Source: Gemmatimonadota bacterium
GTDB taxonomy: Bacteria; Gemmatimonadota; Gemmatimonadetes; Longimicrobiales; Gaopeijiaceae
Length of the DNA: 64,000 nucleotides
Direction: 5' to 3'
NCBI GenBank assembly: GCA_016873995.1
Contig: VGVR01000018.1
Coordinates: 1 to 64,000, forward strand
Below are positions 42,481 to 51,091 of this stretch, piece by piece (within the stretch, counting starts at the first letter, position 1; every line of letters begins with the position of its first letter). The notes beneath the pieces were generated by a model, which worked only from the letters and a program-made list of their open reading frames with translations, had not been told where the DNA came from and ran no database searches. The translations under genes and the position numbers were made by a program.

Positions 42481-44487
42481 TCATAGGTCCATACCCAGGT
42501 GTAGGTTCCCCGAAGGGTCGACCCCCACGACCCATTCGGGGGGGACCCATGTCGTCCCGCTGTACTCCTGCACGATGACTGGGCCCGCGAGGCGATGCCC
42601 CGCCCGGAGATCTCGCCGGCGCACCCTATCGGCGCGCAGCGTCGTGCCGGCGTGCGTCACGTTCGCGGCTCGCATGGGGGACGGGCCCTCGGCCTCCGCC
42701 AGCGTCGCCTTCGGGAGCGCCGGCGCGGGGGCGCTGACGACGACTCGAGCGGTGACGGCCTCGACCGGAGTCTCCGAACGGGCATAGCCATACCGCGCCT
42801 GATGCACTTCGTGGAAGCGCCCCAGCCAGCCATCGGCGGGAACCGCCAACTCGAAGCTCTGCCCGACGTAGCGCGCGTCGATCCAACGCTCGGTTGCGAG
42901 GTCGCGGGCGTCGGCACCCCCGAGCACCATGGCGTCTCGGGCGGCGCGCTCCAGCTGATGGAGCACGTCGACGACCAAGGTGGCGGCGTCGGGGGTGTCG
43001 CTTCGCACGAGTATCGTGCGGGACACTTCACGGGTGACGGGTGATGCCAGCATACCGTACGCCGAGAGGAGGCCGGGGTCGGGCGGCAGGATGGCACTCC
43101 GGGCTCCGAGACGCGCGGTGAGCTCGGCCACGTGCAGGCCGCCGGCTCCGCCGAACGCGACCAGGACGAAGTCTACGGGATCGTATCCGCGCTCGACCGA
43201 GATGACGCGGAGCGCGCGCTCCATGGCCGCATCGGCCACCGCGATGACGCCTTCGGCGGCGTCCTCGAGCGAAGAGCCGAGGCCGCCAGCGATCCCGGTG
43301 AGCGGCGCGCGGACCGACTCGCGGTCGAGCTTGCGCTCGCCGTCGAGGAAGGCGTCCACCGGGAGGCGGCCGAGCCACACGTGTGCGTCGGTGACCGTGA
43401 CGTCCGTGCCGCCCCGGCCGTAACAGATAGGACCGGGGTCGGCGCCCGCGCTCTGGGGGCCTACGCGCAGCGAGCCACCCGGGTCCACCCTCGCGATGGA
43501 GCCACCTCCTGCACCGACGGTGTGGATGTCGAGCACGGGAATGGCCACCGGGACGCCGGAGATCTCGAACTCGCGCGTGCGCAGCGCCCGCCCCGGAAGC
43601 AGCGACACGTCGGTCGACGTGCCGCCCATGTCGAAGGAGATCGCGCGCTCGTACCCGGCCCTCCTCGCCCACGTGAGCGCGCCGACGAGGCCCCCCGCCG
43701 GCCCCGAGAGCACGGTGTGCACGGGCTCGCTGCGCGCCCGCTCGATGGGGAGCGCCCCGCCGTTCGAGCCCATGATGCGTACCCGCTCCGCGCCTGCATC
43801 CGCCGCGAGTCGTCCCAGGTAGCGATCCACGATGGGAGCCACGTAGGCGTTCACCACGGTCGTCGACGTCCTCTCGTACTCCCTGAACTCCGGCAGAATC
43901 GCGCTCGACACCGAGACCGGCACGCCGACCGACGATGCCACGCGAGCGACGGCCTCCTCGTGCGCAGGGTTCGCGTAGGCGTGCAGCAAGGCGACCGCGA
44001 TCGACTCGGGAGGGTGCGACCTTACACGGGCCGCGAGCTGCGCGAGCTCGCCTTCGTCCAGCGGCTCGATCTGTTCGCCCAGCGGGCCCAACCTACCAGC
44101 CACGCCCACGCGGTCGTCGCGTGCCACCAGCGGCGGCAGGCGGTGGCCGACAAGTGCGTAGAGCTGTGGGCGGTTCTGGCGGCCGATCTCGATGACGTCC
44201 TCGAAGCCGCGATTCGTGACGAGCACCACGCGCGCTCCGCGCCGCTCCAGAAGCGCGTTGGTCGCCACCGTCGAGCCGTGCACGAGCTCGAACCGTGTGC
44301 CGGGGGGAACGAGGCGGCGCAGGCCCTCGAGCACCGCGCGGGAGGGGTCGGCGGGGGTGGAGGGGACTTTGAGCGTCGTGATCACCCCGTCCTGTAGCAG
44401 CACGAGATCCGTGAAGGTGCCGCCGGTGTCCACGGCCACGAGCGGCGTTGACGGTCCCGAGGGGCCGGTGGACATTGGGGCGCTCAT
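42481..44487 (-). CDS. Hydantoinase/oxoprolinase subunit A homologue
   Basis: The 668-residue protein is of the HyuA/5-oxoprolinase family, ATP-dependent amidohydrolases. The ASKHA ATPase motifs are VAVDTGGTFTDLVLL near the N-terminus and ISFDMGGTSTDVSLL. LFAY-type segments and GPAGGLVGALTWARRAG are typical. The HyuB partner is not next to it, so it may act alone or with a distant gene. Several ATGs are possible; 44487 is used because later residues are typical. It is divergent from trpE. Confidence 0.85.
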   Translation of the reverse strand: MSAPMSTGPSGPSTPLVAVDTGGTFTDLVLLQDGVITTLKVPSTPADPSRAVLEGLRRLVPPGTRFELVHGSTVATNALLERRGARVVLVTNRGFEDVIEIGRQNRPQLYALVGHRLPPLVARDDRVGVAGRLGPLGEQIEPLDEGELAQLAARVRSHPPESIAVALLHAYANPAHEEAVARVASSVGVPVSVSSAILPEFREYERTSTTVVNAYVAPIVDRYLGRLAADAGAERVRIMGSNGGALPIERARSEPVHTVLSGPAGGLVGALTWARRAGYERAISFDMGGTSTDVSLLPGRALRTREFEISGVPVAIPVLDIHTVGAGGGSIARVDPGGSLRVGPQSAGADPGPICYGRGGTDVTVTDAHVWLGRLPVDAFLDGERKLDRESVRAPLTGIAGGLGSSLEDAAEGVIAVADAAMERALRVISVERGYDPVDFVLVAFGGAGGLHVAELTARLGARSAILPPDPGLLSAYGMLASPVTREVSRTILVRSDTPDAATLVVDVLHQLERAARDAMVLGGADARDLATERWIDARYVGQSFELAVPADGWLGRFHEVHQARYGYARSETPVEAVTARVVVSAPAPALPKATLAEAEGPSPMRAANVTHAGTTLRADRVRRRDLRAGHRLAGPVIVQEYSGTTWVPPEWVVGVDPSGNLHLGMDL

Positions 44488-44567
44488 ATCCTCGACTTCG
44501 GCGAATGCGGGGCCTCGGCCGCCTGCGGTCTCCAGCACGGCGTGACCCGCAGCGACGCCACCCGACC

Positions 44568-46070
44568 ATGCAGCTCTATCCCACCTTCGAGCGGTTCAAG
44601 GCCCTGGCTCGCGGTGCGGGCCTGGTCCCGGTGTGGCGCGAGTTCTTGTTCGACGTGGACACCGCGGTCACGGCGTACGCCAAGCTCGCGGAGCCGCCTT
44701 TCGGCTTCTTGCTCGAGTCCGTCTTGGGTGGGGAGCAGTGGGCTCGCTACTCGTTCTTGGGCACCCGGCCGAGGGGTGCGTGGAAGCTGGAGCGCGGCGT
44801 GGTGAGCTGGTGGTCTCCGGACGCCGGGTGGGCCCGGGTCGAGACCGACGATCCGCTCGCCGACCTGGACGCCAGACTCCGCGCCGCTATGCCCGCCGAG
44901 GTCGAGGGGCTGCCTCGGTTCTGGGGCGGGGCGGTAGGGTACTTCGCGTACGACGTCGTCCGCCAGATCGAGCACCTGCCGAACCCGCCGGAGGACGATC
45001 TCGGGCTGCCGGACGGGCTCTTCGTCTTCACCGACATCGTGCTGGCGATCGACAACCTGAAGGGGCGGGCCCGCGCGCTCGCCTCGGTGCCCGTCGATGG
45101 CGCCAAGTCCGACGCCGAGCTGCGCGCGCTCTACGACGACGCGGCGCGCCGCACAGCTGCCGTGGTGGAGCGGCTCGCAGAGCGGGACGGACCTCCCCCG
45201 CTCGCGCTCGGGGCGGAGCCCGACCGGGATCCGGCGTTCGTCAGCTCGATGACCAGGGCGGAGTACGAGGCCGCGGTCGAGAGGATCAAGGAGTACATCC
45301 GCGCGGGTGACGCCTTCCAGGTCGTGCTTAGCCAGCGGCTCCAGTTCGCCCTGCAGACGACGCCCTTCGCGCTCTACCGCGGCCTGCGCAGCTTGAACCC
45401 GTCACCGTATCTCTACTTCCTCGAGCTGGATGGCGTCACGCTCGTCGGCAGCTCGCCCGAGGTGCTCGTCCGAGTCGAGGACGGGGTCGTCACGGTGCGC
45501 CCCATCGCGGGGACTCGGCCGCGCGGTCGCACCCCCGAGCAGGAGCGCGAGTTGGCGGACGACCTGCGCGCGGACGAGAAGGAGCTGGCCGAACACAGGA
45601 TGTTGGTGGACCTCGGGCGCAACGACGTGGGTCGCGTGGCCGAGTACGGCACCGTGACCGTGCCGGACCTCATGGTCGTCGAGCGGTACTCGCACGTGAT
45701 GCACCTGGTCAGCCAGGTCGAGGGGCGGCTGAAGCCGGGGCTCGGCGCGATCGACGTCTTCCGTGCCTGTTTTCCGGCCGGCACCGTCTCTGGTGCGCCC
45801 AAGGTGCGCGCCATGGAGATCATCGACGAGTTGGAGCACACCCGCCGCGGTCCTTATGCGGGCGCTGTGGGCTACTTCGCGTATGGCGGCGTGAACATGG
45901 ACACCGCTATCACCATTCGCACCGTGGTGGCGACGCAAGGCTCCGCGTTCGTGCAGGCCGGCGCTGGCATCGTGGCTGATTCCGATCCCGCCCGTGAGTT
46001 CGAGGAGACGCTCAACAAGGCGCGCGCGCTGCTGAAGGCGTCCGCGATGGTCGCACCGCCAGCGGACTAG
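44568..46070 (+). CDS. trpE: Anthranilate synthase component I
   Basis: The 500-residue enzyme makes anthranilate from chorismate, the first step of tryptophan synthesis, with glutamine amidotransferase TrpG as partner. The chorismate-binding core has the motifs RAGDAFQVVLSQR, PYLYFLELDG, IAGTRPRGRT, ELAEHRMLVDLGRNDVGRV, CFPAGTVSGAPKVRAMEII and AGAGIVADSDP. The N-terminal half has the tryptophan-binding region (LLESVLGGEQWARYSFLG), which favours TrpE over PabB. No trpG is adjacent and no leader peptide was seen. Confidence 0.9.
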   Translation: MQLYPTFERFKALARGAGLVPVWREFLFDVDTAVTAYAKLAEPPFGFLLESVLGGEQWARYSFLGTRPRGAWKLERGVVSWWSPDAGWARVETDDPLADLDARLRAAMPAEVEGLPRFWGGAVGYFAYDVVRQIEHLPNPPEDDLGLPDGLFVFTDIVLAIDNLKGRARALASVPVDGAKSDAELRALYDDAARRTAAVVERLAERDGPPPLALGAEPDRDPAFVSSMTRAEYEAAVERIKEYIRAGDAFQVVLSQRLQFALQTTPFALYRGLRSLNPSPYLYFLELDGVTLVGSSPEVLVRVEDGVVTVRPIAGTRPRGRTPEQERELADDLRADEKELAEHRMLVDLGRNDVGRVAEYGTVTVPDLMVVERYSHVMHLVSQVEGRLKPGLGAIDVFRACFPAGTVSGAPKVRAMEIIDELEHTRRGPYAGAVGYFAYGGVNMDTAITIRTVVATQGSAFVQAGAGIVADSDPAREFEETLNKARALLKASAMVAPPAD

Positions 46071-46132
46071 CGGTTCGAGTCAGAAGTCCGTTGGAGAACG
46101 GTGGCCGAATTCCAGGGGACTATCGGTTCGAG
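46064..46132. repeat. 16-bp direct repeat and degenerate hairpin after trpE
   Basis: GGACTAGCGGTTCGAG (46064-46079) and GGACTATCGGTTCGAG (46117-46132) match at 15 of 16 positions. The first copy includes the trpE stop codon. GGTTCGAGTCAGAAGTCC (46072-46089) is identical to 48618-48635, the left arm of a perfect hairpin in another convergent gap. Here the right arm (from 46116) is degenerate. Probably a worn terminator repeat between convergent genes. Confidence 0.6.
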
Positions 46133-46166
46133 CTACTGGGTCCACCCGGCGAGCGTGTGCCGACGC

Positions 46167-47540
46167 TCAGCGCGGAAGCTTCTTGCCGAGGCCCGTGTAG
46201 AGCCTAGTGAGCGTCTCGATGCCCTTGTCGAAGTAGGCGAGCGACAACCACTCGTTGGGGGCGTGCAGGTTGCAGCCCGGGAGCGAGAACCCGACCAGCA
46301 GTGCCGTCGCGCCGAGCTGCTCTTCGAAGTCGACGACGACGGGGATCGACCCGCCTCCACCCATCAACACCGGCTTCTTGCCGAAGCTGGCTTCCAGCGC
46401 CTCCGAGGCCGCGTCGAACGCCGGCCCCTCGACTTTCGCCCTCCATGGGCGGCCGCCGTGCAGCTCGGCGATGGATACCGTCACGCCGGGTGGTGTCACC
46501 TTCGCCACGTGCGCCTCGAGCAGCTTGCGCACCTTCGCCGGCGTCTGGTCGGCGACCAGGCGGAAGCTCACCTTCGCCATGGCCCGGTTCGGCAGCACCG
46601 TCTTCGCGCCTTGGCCCGTGTAGCCGCACAGGATCCCGTTCACGTCGCACGTCGGTCGGATCCAGGTGCGCTCGAGGGTGCCGTAGCCAGCTTCGCCCGT
46701 GAGCGCCGGCACCCCGAGGTCTGCGCGGTAAGCGTTGTCGTCGTGCGGCAGCCCGTTGATCTGTGCCCTCGTGCCCTTGTCCCACTCGCGCACGTCGTCA
46801 TAGAAACCGGCGATGGCAACGCGTCCGTCGGGTGCGTGTAAGGACGCGATGATGCGCGCGAGGGTGTTACCGGGGTTGGCCACTGCGCCGCCGTACTCGC
46901 CGGAGTGCAGGTCGCCCTTGGCACCCTGCACGTGCAGCTCGAAGTAGGCGAGCCCCCGCAGGGAGAACCCGAGCGACGGAAGTCCCTCCGCGAACATCCC
47001 GGTATCGGAAATGACGACCACGTCACAGGCGAGCCGCTGATGATTGGCCGCCACGAAGGGAACGAGGTTGGGCGAGCCCACCTCCTCCTCGCCCTCCGCC
47101 AGCACCACGACGTTGATGGGAAGCGAGCCGCGCGTGGCCAGGTGCGCCTCGAGCGCCTTCACGTGCATGTACAGCTGGCCCTTGTCGTCCGCGGTGCCGC
47201 GACCATAGAGCCGCCCGTCACGAACCGTGGGCTCGAAGGGCGGAGAGTGCCACTCGTCGAGCGGTTCGGGAGGCTGCACGTCGTAGTGGCCGTACACCAG
47301 CACCGTCGGCGCACCTTTAGCGCCACGCCACTCGGCGAGCACGATGGGGTGCCCGGGGGTCTGGATCACCTCGCTGGTGAGGCCTGCCGCCGCGAGGCGG
47401 GCCGAGAGCCACTCTGCTGCCGTGCGCGTATCCCGGTCGTGCTCCGACTTCGCGCTGATCGATGGGATACGCAGGAAGTCGTACAGCTCGGAGCGGAAGC
47501 GATCTCCCTGGGAGACGACGAAGTCGAGGGGATCGCTCAA
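46167..47540 (-). CDS. M20-family dipeptidase
   Basis: The 457-residue enzyme is an M20 zinc peptidase of the CNDP/PepV-like group. Ligands are His in VYGHYDVQP, Asp in GRGTADDKGQ, the Glu pair in LAEGEEEVGS, Asp in VISDTGMFA and His in NLHAPNEW. A dimerisation lid domain lies in the middle (residues about 205-370). There is no signal peptide, so it acts in the cytosol on dipeptides. The start is TTG at 47540. It is convergent with trpE. Confidence 0.92.
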   Translation of the reverse strand: MSDPLDFVVSQGDRFRSELYDFLRIPSISAKSEHDRDTRTAAEWLSARLAAAGLTSEVIQTPGHPIVLAEWRGAKGAPTVLVYGHYDVQPPEPLDEWHSPPFEPTVRDGRLYGRGTADDKGQLYMHVKALEAHLATRGSLPINVVVLAEGEEEVGSPNLVPFVAANHQRLACDVVVISDTGMFAEGLPSLGFSLRGLAYFELHVQGAKGDLHSGEYGGAVANPGNTLARIIASLHAPDGRVAIAGFYDDVREWDKGTRAQINGLPHDDNAYRADLGVPALTGEAGYGTLERTWIRPTCDVNGILCGYTGQGAKTVLPNRAMAKVSFRLVADQTPAKVRKLLEAHVAKVTPPGVTVSIAELHGGRPWRAKVEGPAFDAASEALEASFGKKPVLMGGGGSIPVVVDFEEQLGATALLVGFSLPGCNLHAPNEWLSLAYFDKGIETLTRLYTGLGKKLPR

Positions 47541-47597
47541 GTGCGCCCTCGGAGCGTCACGCGCCCGGCTCTCTCTCTCGTCGGTGGCGGCGCGCGG

Positions 47598-47876
47598 CTA
47601 GATCAGCGCGCGGAGCCCCCAGCGGTATACGAACGTCATGGCAGCGGAGAAGAAAGCGGCGCCCGCCATCCCGCCGGGGCTGATCGCGAGGGGCTCGTAG
47701 AACTCGAAGATGCCCACGCCCAGCATGCCACCGATCACGGCGGCGAACGCTCCGAGCACCATGAGGATGACCGTGTGCCCGGGGGTCTCCTCGGGGCGGC
47801 TGATGAGCGCCTTCATGACCAGGCCGATGGCCCCGCCCATGACGATCCAGATGCCGATGCCAATCCAGTTCTGCAT
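47598..47876 (-). CDS. GlsB/YeaQ/YmgE-family small membrane protein
   Basis: The 92-residue protein has three hydrophobic helices rich in glycine (IGIGIWIVMGGAIGLVM, ILMVLGAFAAVIGGMLG and AGAAFFSAAMTFVYRWG), as in the stress-related GlsB/YmgE family. The role is unknown. ATG 47876 is used. It is divergent from the small hypothetical gene at 48085. Confidence 0.82.
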   Translation of the reverse strand: MQNWIGIGIWIVMGGAIGLVMKALISRPEETPGHTVILMVLGAFAAVIGGMLGVGIFEFYEPLAISPGGMAGAAFFSAAMTFVYRWGLRALI

Positions 47877-48084
47877 GCGTTTACGACCGAAGGCTGAGTG
47901 CGATCCCACAGGAGTCCGGGATGTCCGGAAAACGGCGGAATCTACCCGAAGCCGGAACGCGGAACCAGGCCGGACCCCCTTCCGCCGGCGCCTCAGAGAC
48001 GCTTCGTGGAGCCGCCGCGGTCGGGGCGCAGCGCGTGGGGTGCGGCGCGTTTGACGCCGGACGTCCGCGCGGTTCCATTGCGGC

Positions 48085-48579
48085 ATGGCGGACGAGATCA
48101 TCCCGATTTCTCGGTATCTCCAGCGAGACGTCGACGAGGATGTTCTCCCCCGGTCGATCGCTCTCTGGGGTGTGGACGGCGATCGGTCGCGCTTCGCACT
48201 CCCCCTTTGGCGGGTCGTCCACATGGCGGAGGCGGAACGTGGTGTGATCGCTTGGAGGAACACCACCGGCGATCGAGGTCCCCACGCCTTCGTCGTCGTC
48301 GATCTCGCGAGCGATCCGGCTCGGCTCGGGCTCACCGACTTCCCCCTGAATCGCTGCGAGCAGACCGAGCGCCCGACCCTGCACGATCTCGCTCCAGAAG
48401 GCCTCTTGGTCTACCTCGGGAACCGCGACGGGCGGACGTGGTGCCTCTTCACGGACGGCGGCGCGGCAACGAGAGCACCGCTGAGCCCCAAGAAGCGCGA
48501 AGACATCTTGTTCCTGGCCGGCGAGTGCGCGGGACTGCTCTTCTTGCGCGACTTCGCGGACGAGGTCGACGATCTGTAG
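48085..48579 (+). CDS. Small soluble protein of unknown function
   Basis: The 164-residue protein has no signal peptide or membrane segment. It contains three Cys (LNRCEQTE, RTWCLFTDG, AGECAGLLF) and ends in an acidic tail (ADEVDDL). The codon pattern and start (ATGGCGGACGAG) look like a real gene. I do not recognise a family. It is flanked by a divergent membrane-protein gene and a strong bidirectional terminator. Confidence 0.65.
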   Translation: MADEIIPISRYLQRDVDEDVLPRSIALWGVDGDRSRFALPLWRVVHMAEAERGVIAWRNTTGDRGPHAFVVVDLASDPARLGLTDFPLNRCEQTERPTLHDLAPEGLLVYLGNRDGRTWCLFTDGGAATRAPLSPKKREDILFLAGECAGLLFLRDFADEVDDL

Positions 48580-48612
48580 CCCACCGTCGTGCCGTGTCGA
48601 TGGTGCAGCGGC

Positions 48613-48671
48613 CTAGGGGTTCGAGTCAGAAGTCCATTGAATGCCAAGGGACTTCTGACTCGAGCCCCTAG
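48613..48671. terminator. 23-bp hairpin between convergent genes
   Basis: The arms 48613-48635 and 48649-48671 pair along 23 bp with one G-U, with a 13-nt loop. The right arm covers the stop codon of the PspA-like gene. It likely ends both convergent transcripts. Part of the left arm (48618-48635) occurs again at 46072-46089. Confidence 0.75.
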
Positions 48672-49336
48672 CGGCGTCCCATGCGACGCTTGAGCTCGGC
48701 GAGGGCCGCGTCCACGTCCAGCTCTTCGCGCGGCGGTGGCTCGTCCAGCGTCGGGTCGTAGCCCGGGCTCGTACCCACCTCGAGTGAGTCGATCTCCTCC
48801 TCCGCCTCAGCGCTCCTGCGCTCGCCCGTCATCTTCTCCGCCATCCTGTCCAACTCGCTGAAGAGATCGTCGGCCTCCGATATCGCCTGGCGGGCTCCGG
48901 TACGCCCGGTCGTGGCGCCGAGGGTGCTGCGCTTCTGCATGGCTTCGCCGAGCTGGGCGCTCATTTCTTGGAGCGACTTCTGTCGGAACGTCAGCTCCTC
49001 GCGTATCACCTGCGCTTTGCGGTCCAGCACCGTGTGATGGCCCTCGTGCTTCAGGGCGTGCTGCGCTGCGAGAGCCGCGGTCTCTTCGTCACCGATGTCG
49101 CGAGCCATTCGTTCGCGACGCCGGCACGTCTCACCGGCTTCCTTGTCGCGCGCCGCACTGGTGAGGGCCTTCTCGAGCTCCGCCTCGAGTCCGCGCACCT
49201 CAGCTGTCTCGTCGGCCAGCTCGCGCTTCATGCCACCGAGGAGGCGATCGACGGTCTCGGGGACCTGATCGCGCTTCAGCTCTTTGTTGAAGTTCTCGAC
49301 AGCTTCGCGAAACGCCGCGCGGAGATCTTCGAACAT
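48668..49336 (-). CDS. PspA/IM30-like coiled-coil protein
   Basis: The 222-residue protein is almost fully alpha-helical with long coiled coil (ELADETAEVRGLEAELEKAL, then RQKSLQEMSAQLGEAMQKR) and an acidic, Pro-rich tail. The N-terminus (MFEDLRAAFREAVENFNKEL) and layout fit PspA/IM30, which protect membranes under stress, though the similarity is moderate. It starts 35 nt after the ECF sigma gene and is probably its partner or target. Confidence 0.65.
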   Translation of the reverse strand: MFEDLRAAFREAVENFNKELKRDQVPETVDRLLGGMKRELADETAEVRGLEAELEKALTSAARDKEAGETCRRRERMARDIGDEETAALAAQHALKHEGHHTVLDRKAQVIREELTFRQKSLQEMSAQLGEAMQKRSTLGATTGRTGARQAISEADDLFSELDRMAEKMTGERRSAEAEEEIDSLEVGTSPGYDPTLDEPPPREELDVDAALAELKRRMGRR

Positions 49337-49371
49337 GCGACTCGAATCCCTGGGGGTGCCCGAGGGCGACC

Positions 49372-50001
49372 TCAGTTGAGGAAGGGCTCGATCCGTTGGG
49401 CGAACGAGTTCCGCGCCCGATGCAGGCGGCTCTTCACGGTGCCCAAGTTCACGCCCGTGATCTCGGCGATCTCCTCGTAGCTCTTGCCCTCGAGCTCTCG
49501 CAGGCGAAACACGAGCCGATGGTGCTCCGGGAGCTCTTCCACCGTGTTCTCGACGAGCCGGCGCAGGTAGCGCTTGCGGTACAGGTCGTCGGGTCGCATG
49601 GAGAGGTCCTCGAACTGGATCGGGCGGTGCTCGTCCTCCCAGTTCCCCGTCAGGCGCTGAAAGAGCACCAGCGGGCTGCGTGAACGGTTGCGTAACTCGT
49701 TCTTGGACAGGTTGCTTGCGATCGTGTAGATCCACGTCGAGAACTTCTTCGAGGTGTCGAACCGGTGCAGGTGGCGCGTCACTCGGATGAACGCCTCCTG
49801 AACCAAGTCCTGCGCCCGGTCGGCGTCGCCCGTCTTGCGCGTGATGAAGTGGATCAAGCGATCCCGATACCGTTCGTAGAGCTCCTGGAAAGCCCCCGGT
49901 CGTCCCGCGAGATGGGCCGTTACCAGCTGCTCGTCCGATAGCGTCTCGAGAGGCTTGGCGTCGAGGACCTGCCTGGCCTTCTCGGGGCTGAGCTTCACCA
50001 T
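49372..50001 (-). CDS. ECF-family sigma factor
   Basis: The 209-residue protein has sigma regions 2 and 4 only. Region 2: FQELYERYRDRLIHFITRKT, DLVQEAFIRVTRHLHRFD and KKFSTWIYTIASNLSKNELR. Region 4: ELPEHHRLVFRLRELEGKSY and GVNLGTVKSRLHRARNSFAQ. ATG 50001 has a purine-rich AGAGGCGGA upstream. No anti-sigma factor gene is adjacent; the PspA-like gene follows, so it may control envelope stress. Confidence 0.92.
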   Translation of the reverse strand: MVKLSPEKARQVLDAKPLETLSDEQLVTAHLAGRPGAFQELYERYRDRLIHFITRKTGDADRAQDLVQEAFIRVTRHLHRFDTSKKFSTWIYTIASNLSKNELRNRSRSPLVLFQRLTGNWEDEHRPIQFEDLSMRPDDLYRKRYLRRLVENTVEELPEHHRLVFRLRELEGKSYEEIAEITGVNLGTVKSRLHRARNSFAQRIEPFLN

Positions 50002-50314
50002 GATTCCGCCTCTTGGCACCCCGACCTCGGGTGTGCGCCTGTTCCCCACCCCGTAAGATGCCCGAACCCTTGAATTCGTTCAAGCTCGGGGGTCGCGCGG
50101 CTTAGTCGCGCCAGGTCGGCGGGGACACCGCCGGGAGGCAAAGAAAGAGCGGGGGAGCGCGAAGGGTCTCGTCGGCAAAAGTCCAGCCCCTCCAGGGTGG
50201 GCCAACGAGCTTTCCTTCACACTCGCCCCGCTCTGCGGCACCCGTAAGTGCCAACAGCTCCTATATAGGCTCGGGCAAGAGGGATGTCACTCTCAAATTG
50301 GTACGGTTCGAGAG
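50002..50314. other. Gap between divergent ECF sigma and V4R genes
   Basis: This stretch should hold the two divergent promoters. Visible are GGCGG-GGACA-CCGCC (near 50115), GGCAC-CCGTAA-GTGCC (near 50236) and CTATATAGG (near 50263, a possible -10 for the V4R gene). TTGAA-TTCG-TTCAA (near 50070) is another dyad. I see no riboswitch or small gene that I can support. Confidence 0.35.
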
Positions 50315-51091
50315 GTGTATCCGGTCGGTTACTCTCGGGGATGCGTTGCCCCCGCGCGGGACATCTTTGAGATTGCGCGCGCCTACCCTCCCAGCTCTTC
50401 CGAGACATTGAGCGATCCCAAGGCTGCTCCAGCTTCCCCAGGTGCGCGCCGCGTGCAGGCGGTGGTGGCGCTGCGCTTGCTCGAGGTGATGCGGGACCTC
50501 GACCACCCTCAGGAGATCCTCGAGGACGAAGACCTGACACAGACGATGCCCCGAAGACTGGGGCTGAGCGACGTGGTCGAGCGACAGATCAGGACGTATA
50601 GAGAGGACGTGCGCAAGCGCGTGCGGCTCTCGGACGACGAGATCATCGGCCTCTTCCGGCTCGTGATGCGGCGACCCGACGGAGAGCAGGTCTTCCACCA
50701 GGCCGGGCGGCTGCTGGCCAGCGGTGGTCGAGCCCTGGGATGGCGGCGCCTGCTCCCACGGCCGGCGCGCTTCGCGCTCGCGCGTATGCGCACCAGCCGG
50801 AGTCTCCGTCGGCTCTTCGGGCGGCCCATCGGCGGATTCGGTCGTGGTCCGTTCGTCATCGAGGGGAGGGCGTCCTTCTTCCTCGAGTGCGACCCCGGCG
50901 GTGACGCGTGTCACCTCCTGTCGGGGTTCTGCCAGGAGACCCTCGAGCACGCGATAGGCGGAGCTGCAACGGTCCGTCATACGATGTGCCAGTCGCGAGG
51001 AGATACGGTATGCCGGTGGGAGGCGGAGGTCGCCGAGCCGTACACCCGTGTGCCAAAGGCCGAAACTGAAAGCGTGGAGAGCCAGACATGA
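50315..51091 (+). CDS. V4R (4-vinyl reductase-like) domain protein
   Basis: The C-terminal 80 residues (FVIEGRASFFLECDPGGDAC, then GFCQETLEH and HTMCQSRGDTVCRWEAEV) match V4R domains, small-molecule sensors that often bind a metal or hydrophobic ligand. The paired Cys motifs are kept. The first 160 residues are helical and of unknown type. The start is uncertain (GTG 50315, or TTG 50408). It overlaps the peroxiredoxin gene by 4 nt. Confidence 0.7.
   Translation: MYPVGYSRGCVAPARDIFEIARAYPPSSSETLSDPKAAPASPGARRVQAVVALRLLEVMRDLDHPQEILEDEDLTQTMPRRLGLSDVVERQIRTYREDVRKRVRLSDDEIIGLFRLVMRRPDGEQVFHQAGRLLASGGRALGWRRLLPRPARFALARMRTSRSLRRLFGRPIGGFGRGPFVIEGRASFFLECDPGGDACHLLSGFCQETLEHAIGGAATVRHTMCQSRGDTVCRWEAEVAEPYTRVPKAETESVESQT

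Noticed and set aside
44488-44567. Tryptophan attenuator before trpE
   Set aside because: No leader peptide with Trp codons and no terminator/antiterminator pair.
46072-46089. tRNA T-arm remnant (GGTTCGAGTC)
   Set aside because: The stem of a T arm cannot form and no other tRNA parts are nearby.
50002-50314. c-di-GMP riboswitch in the ECF/V4R gap
   Set aside because: Only short isolated hairpins; conserved core bases are absent.
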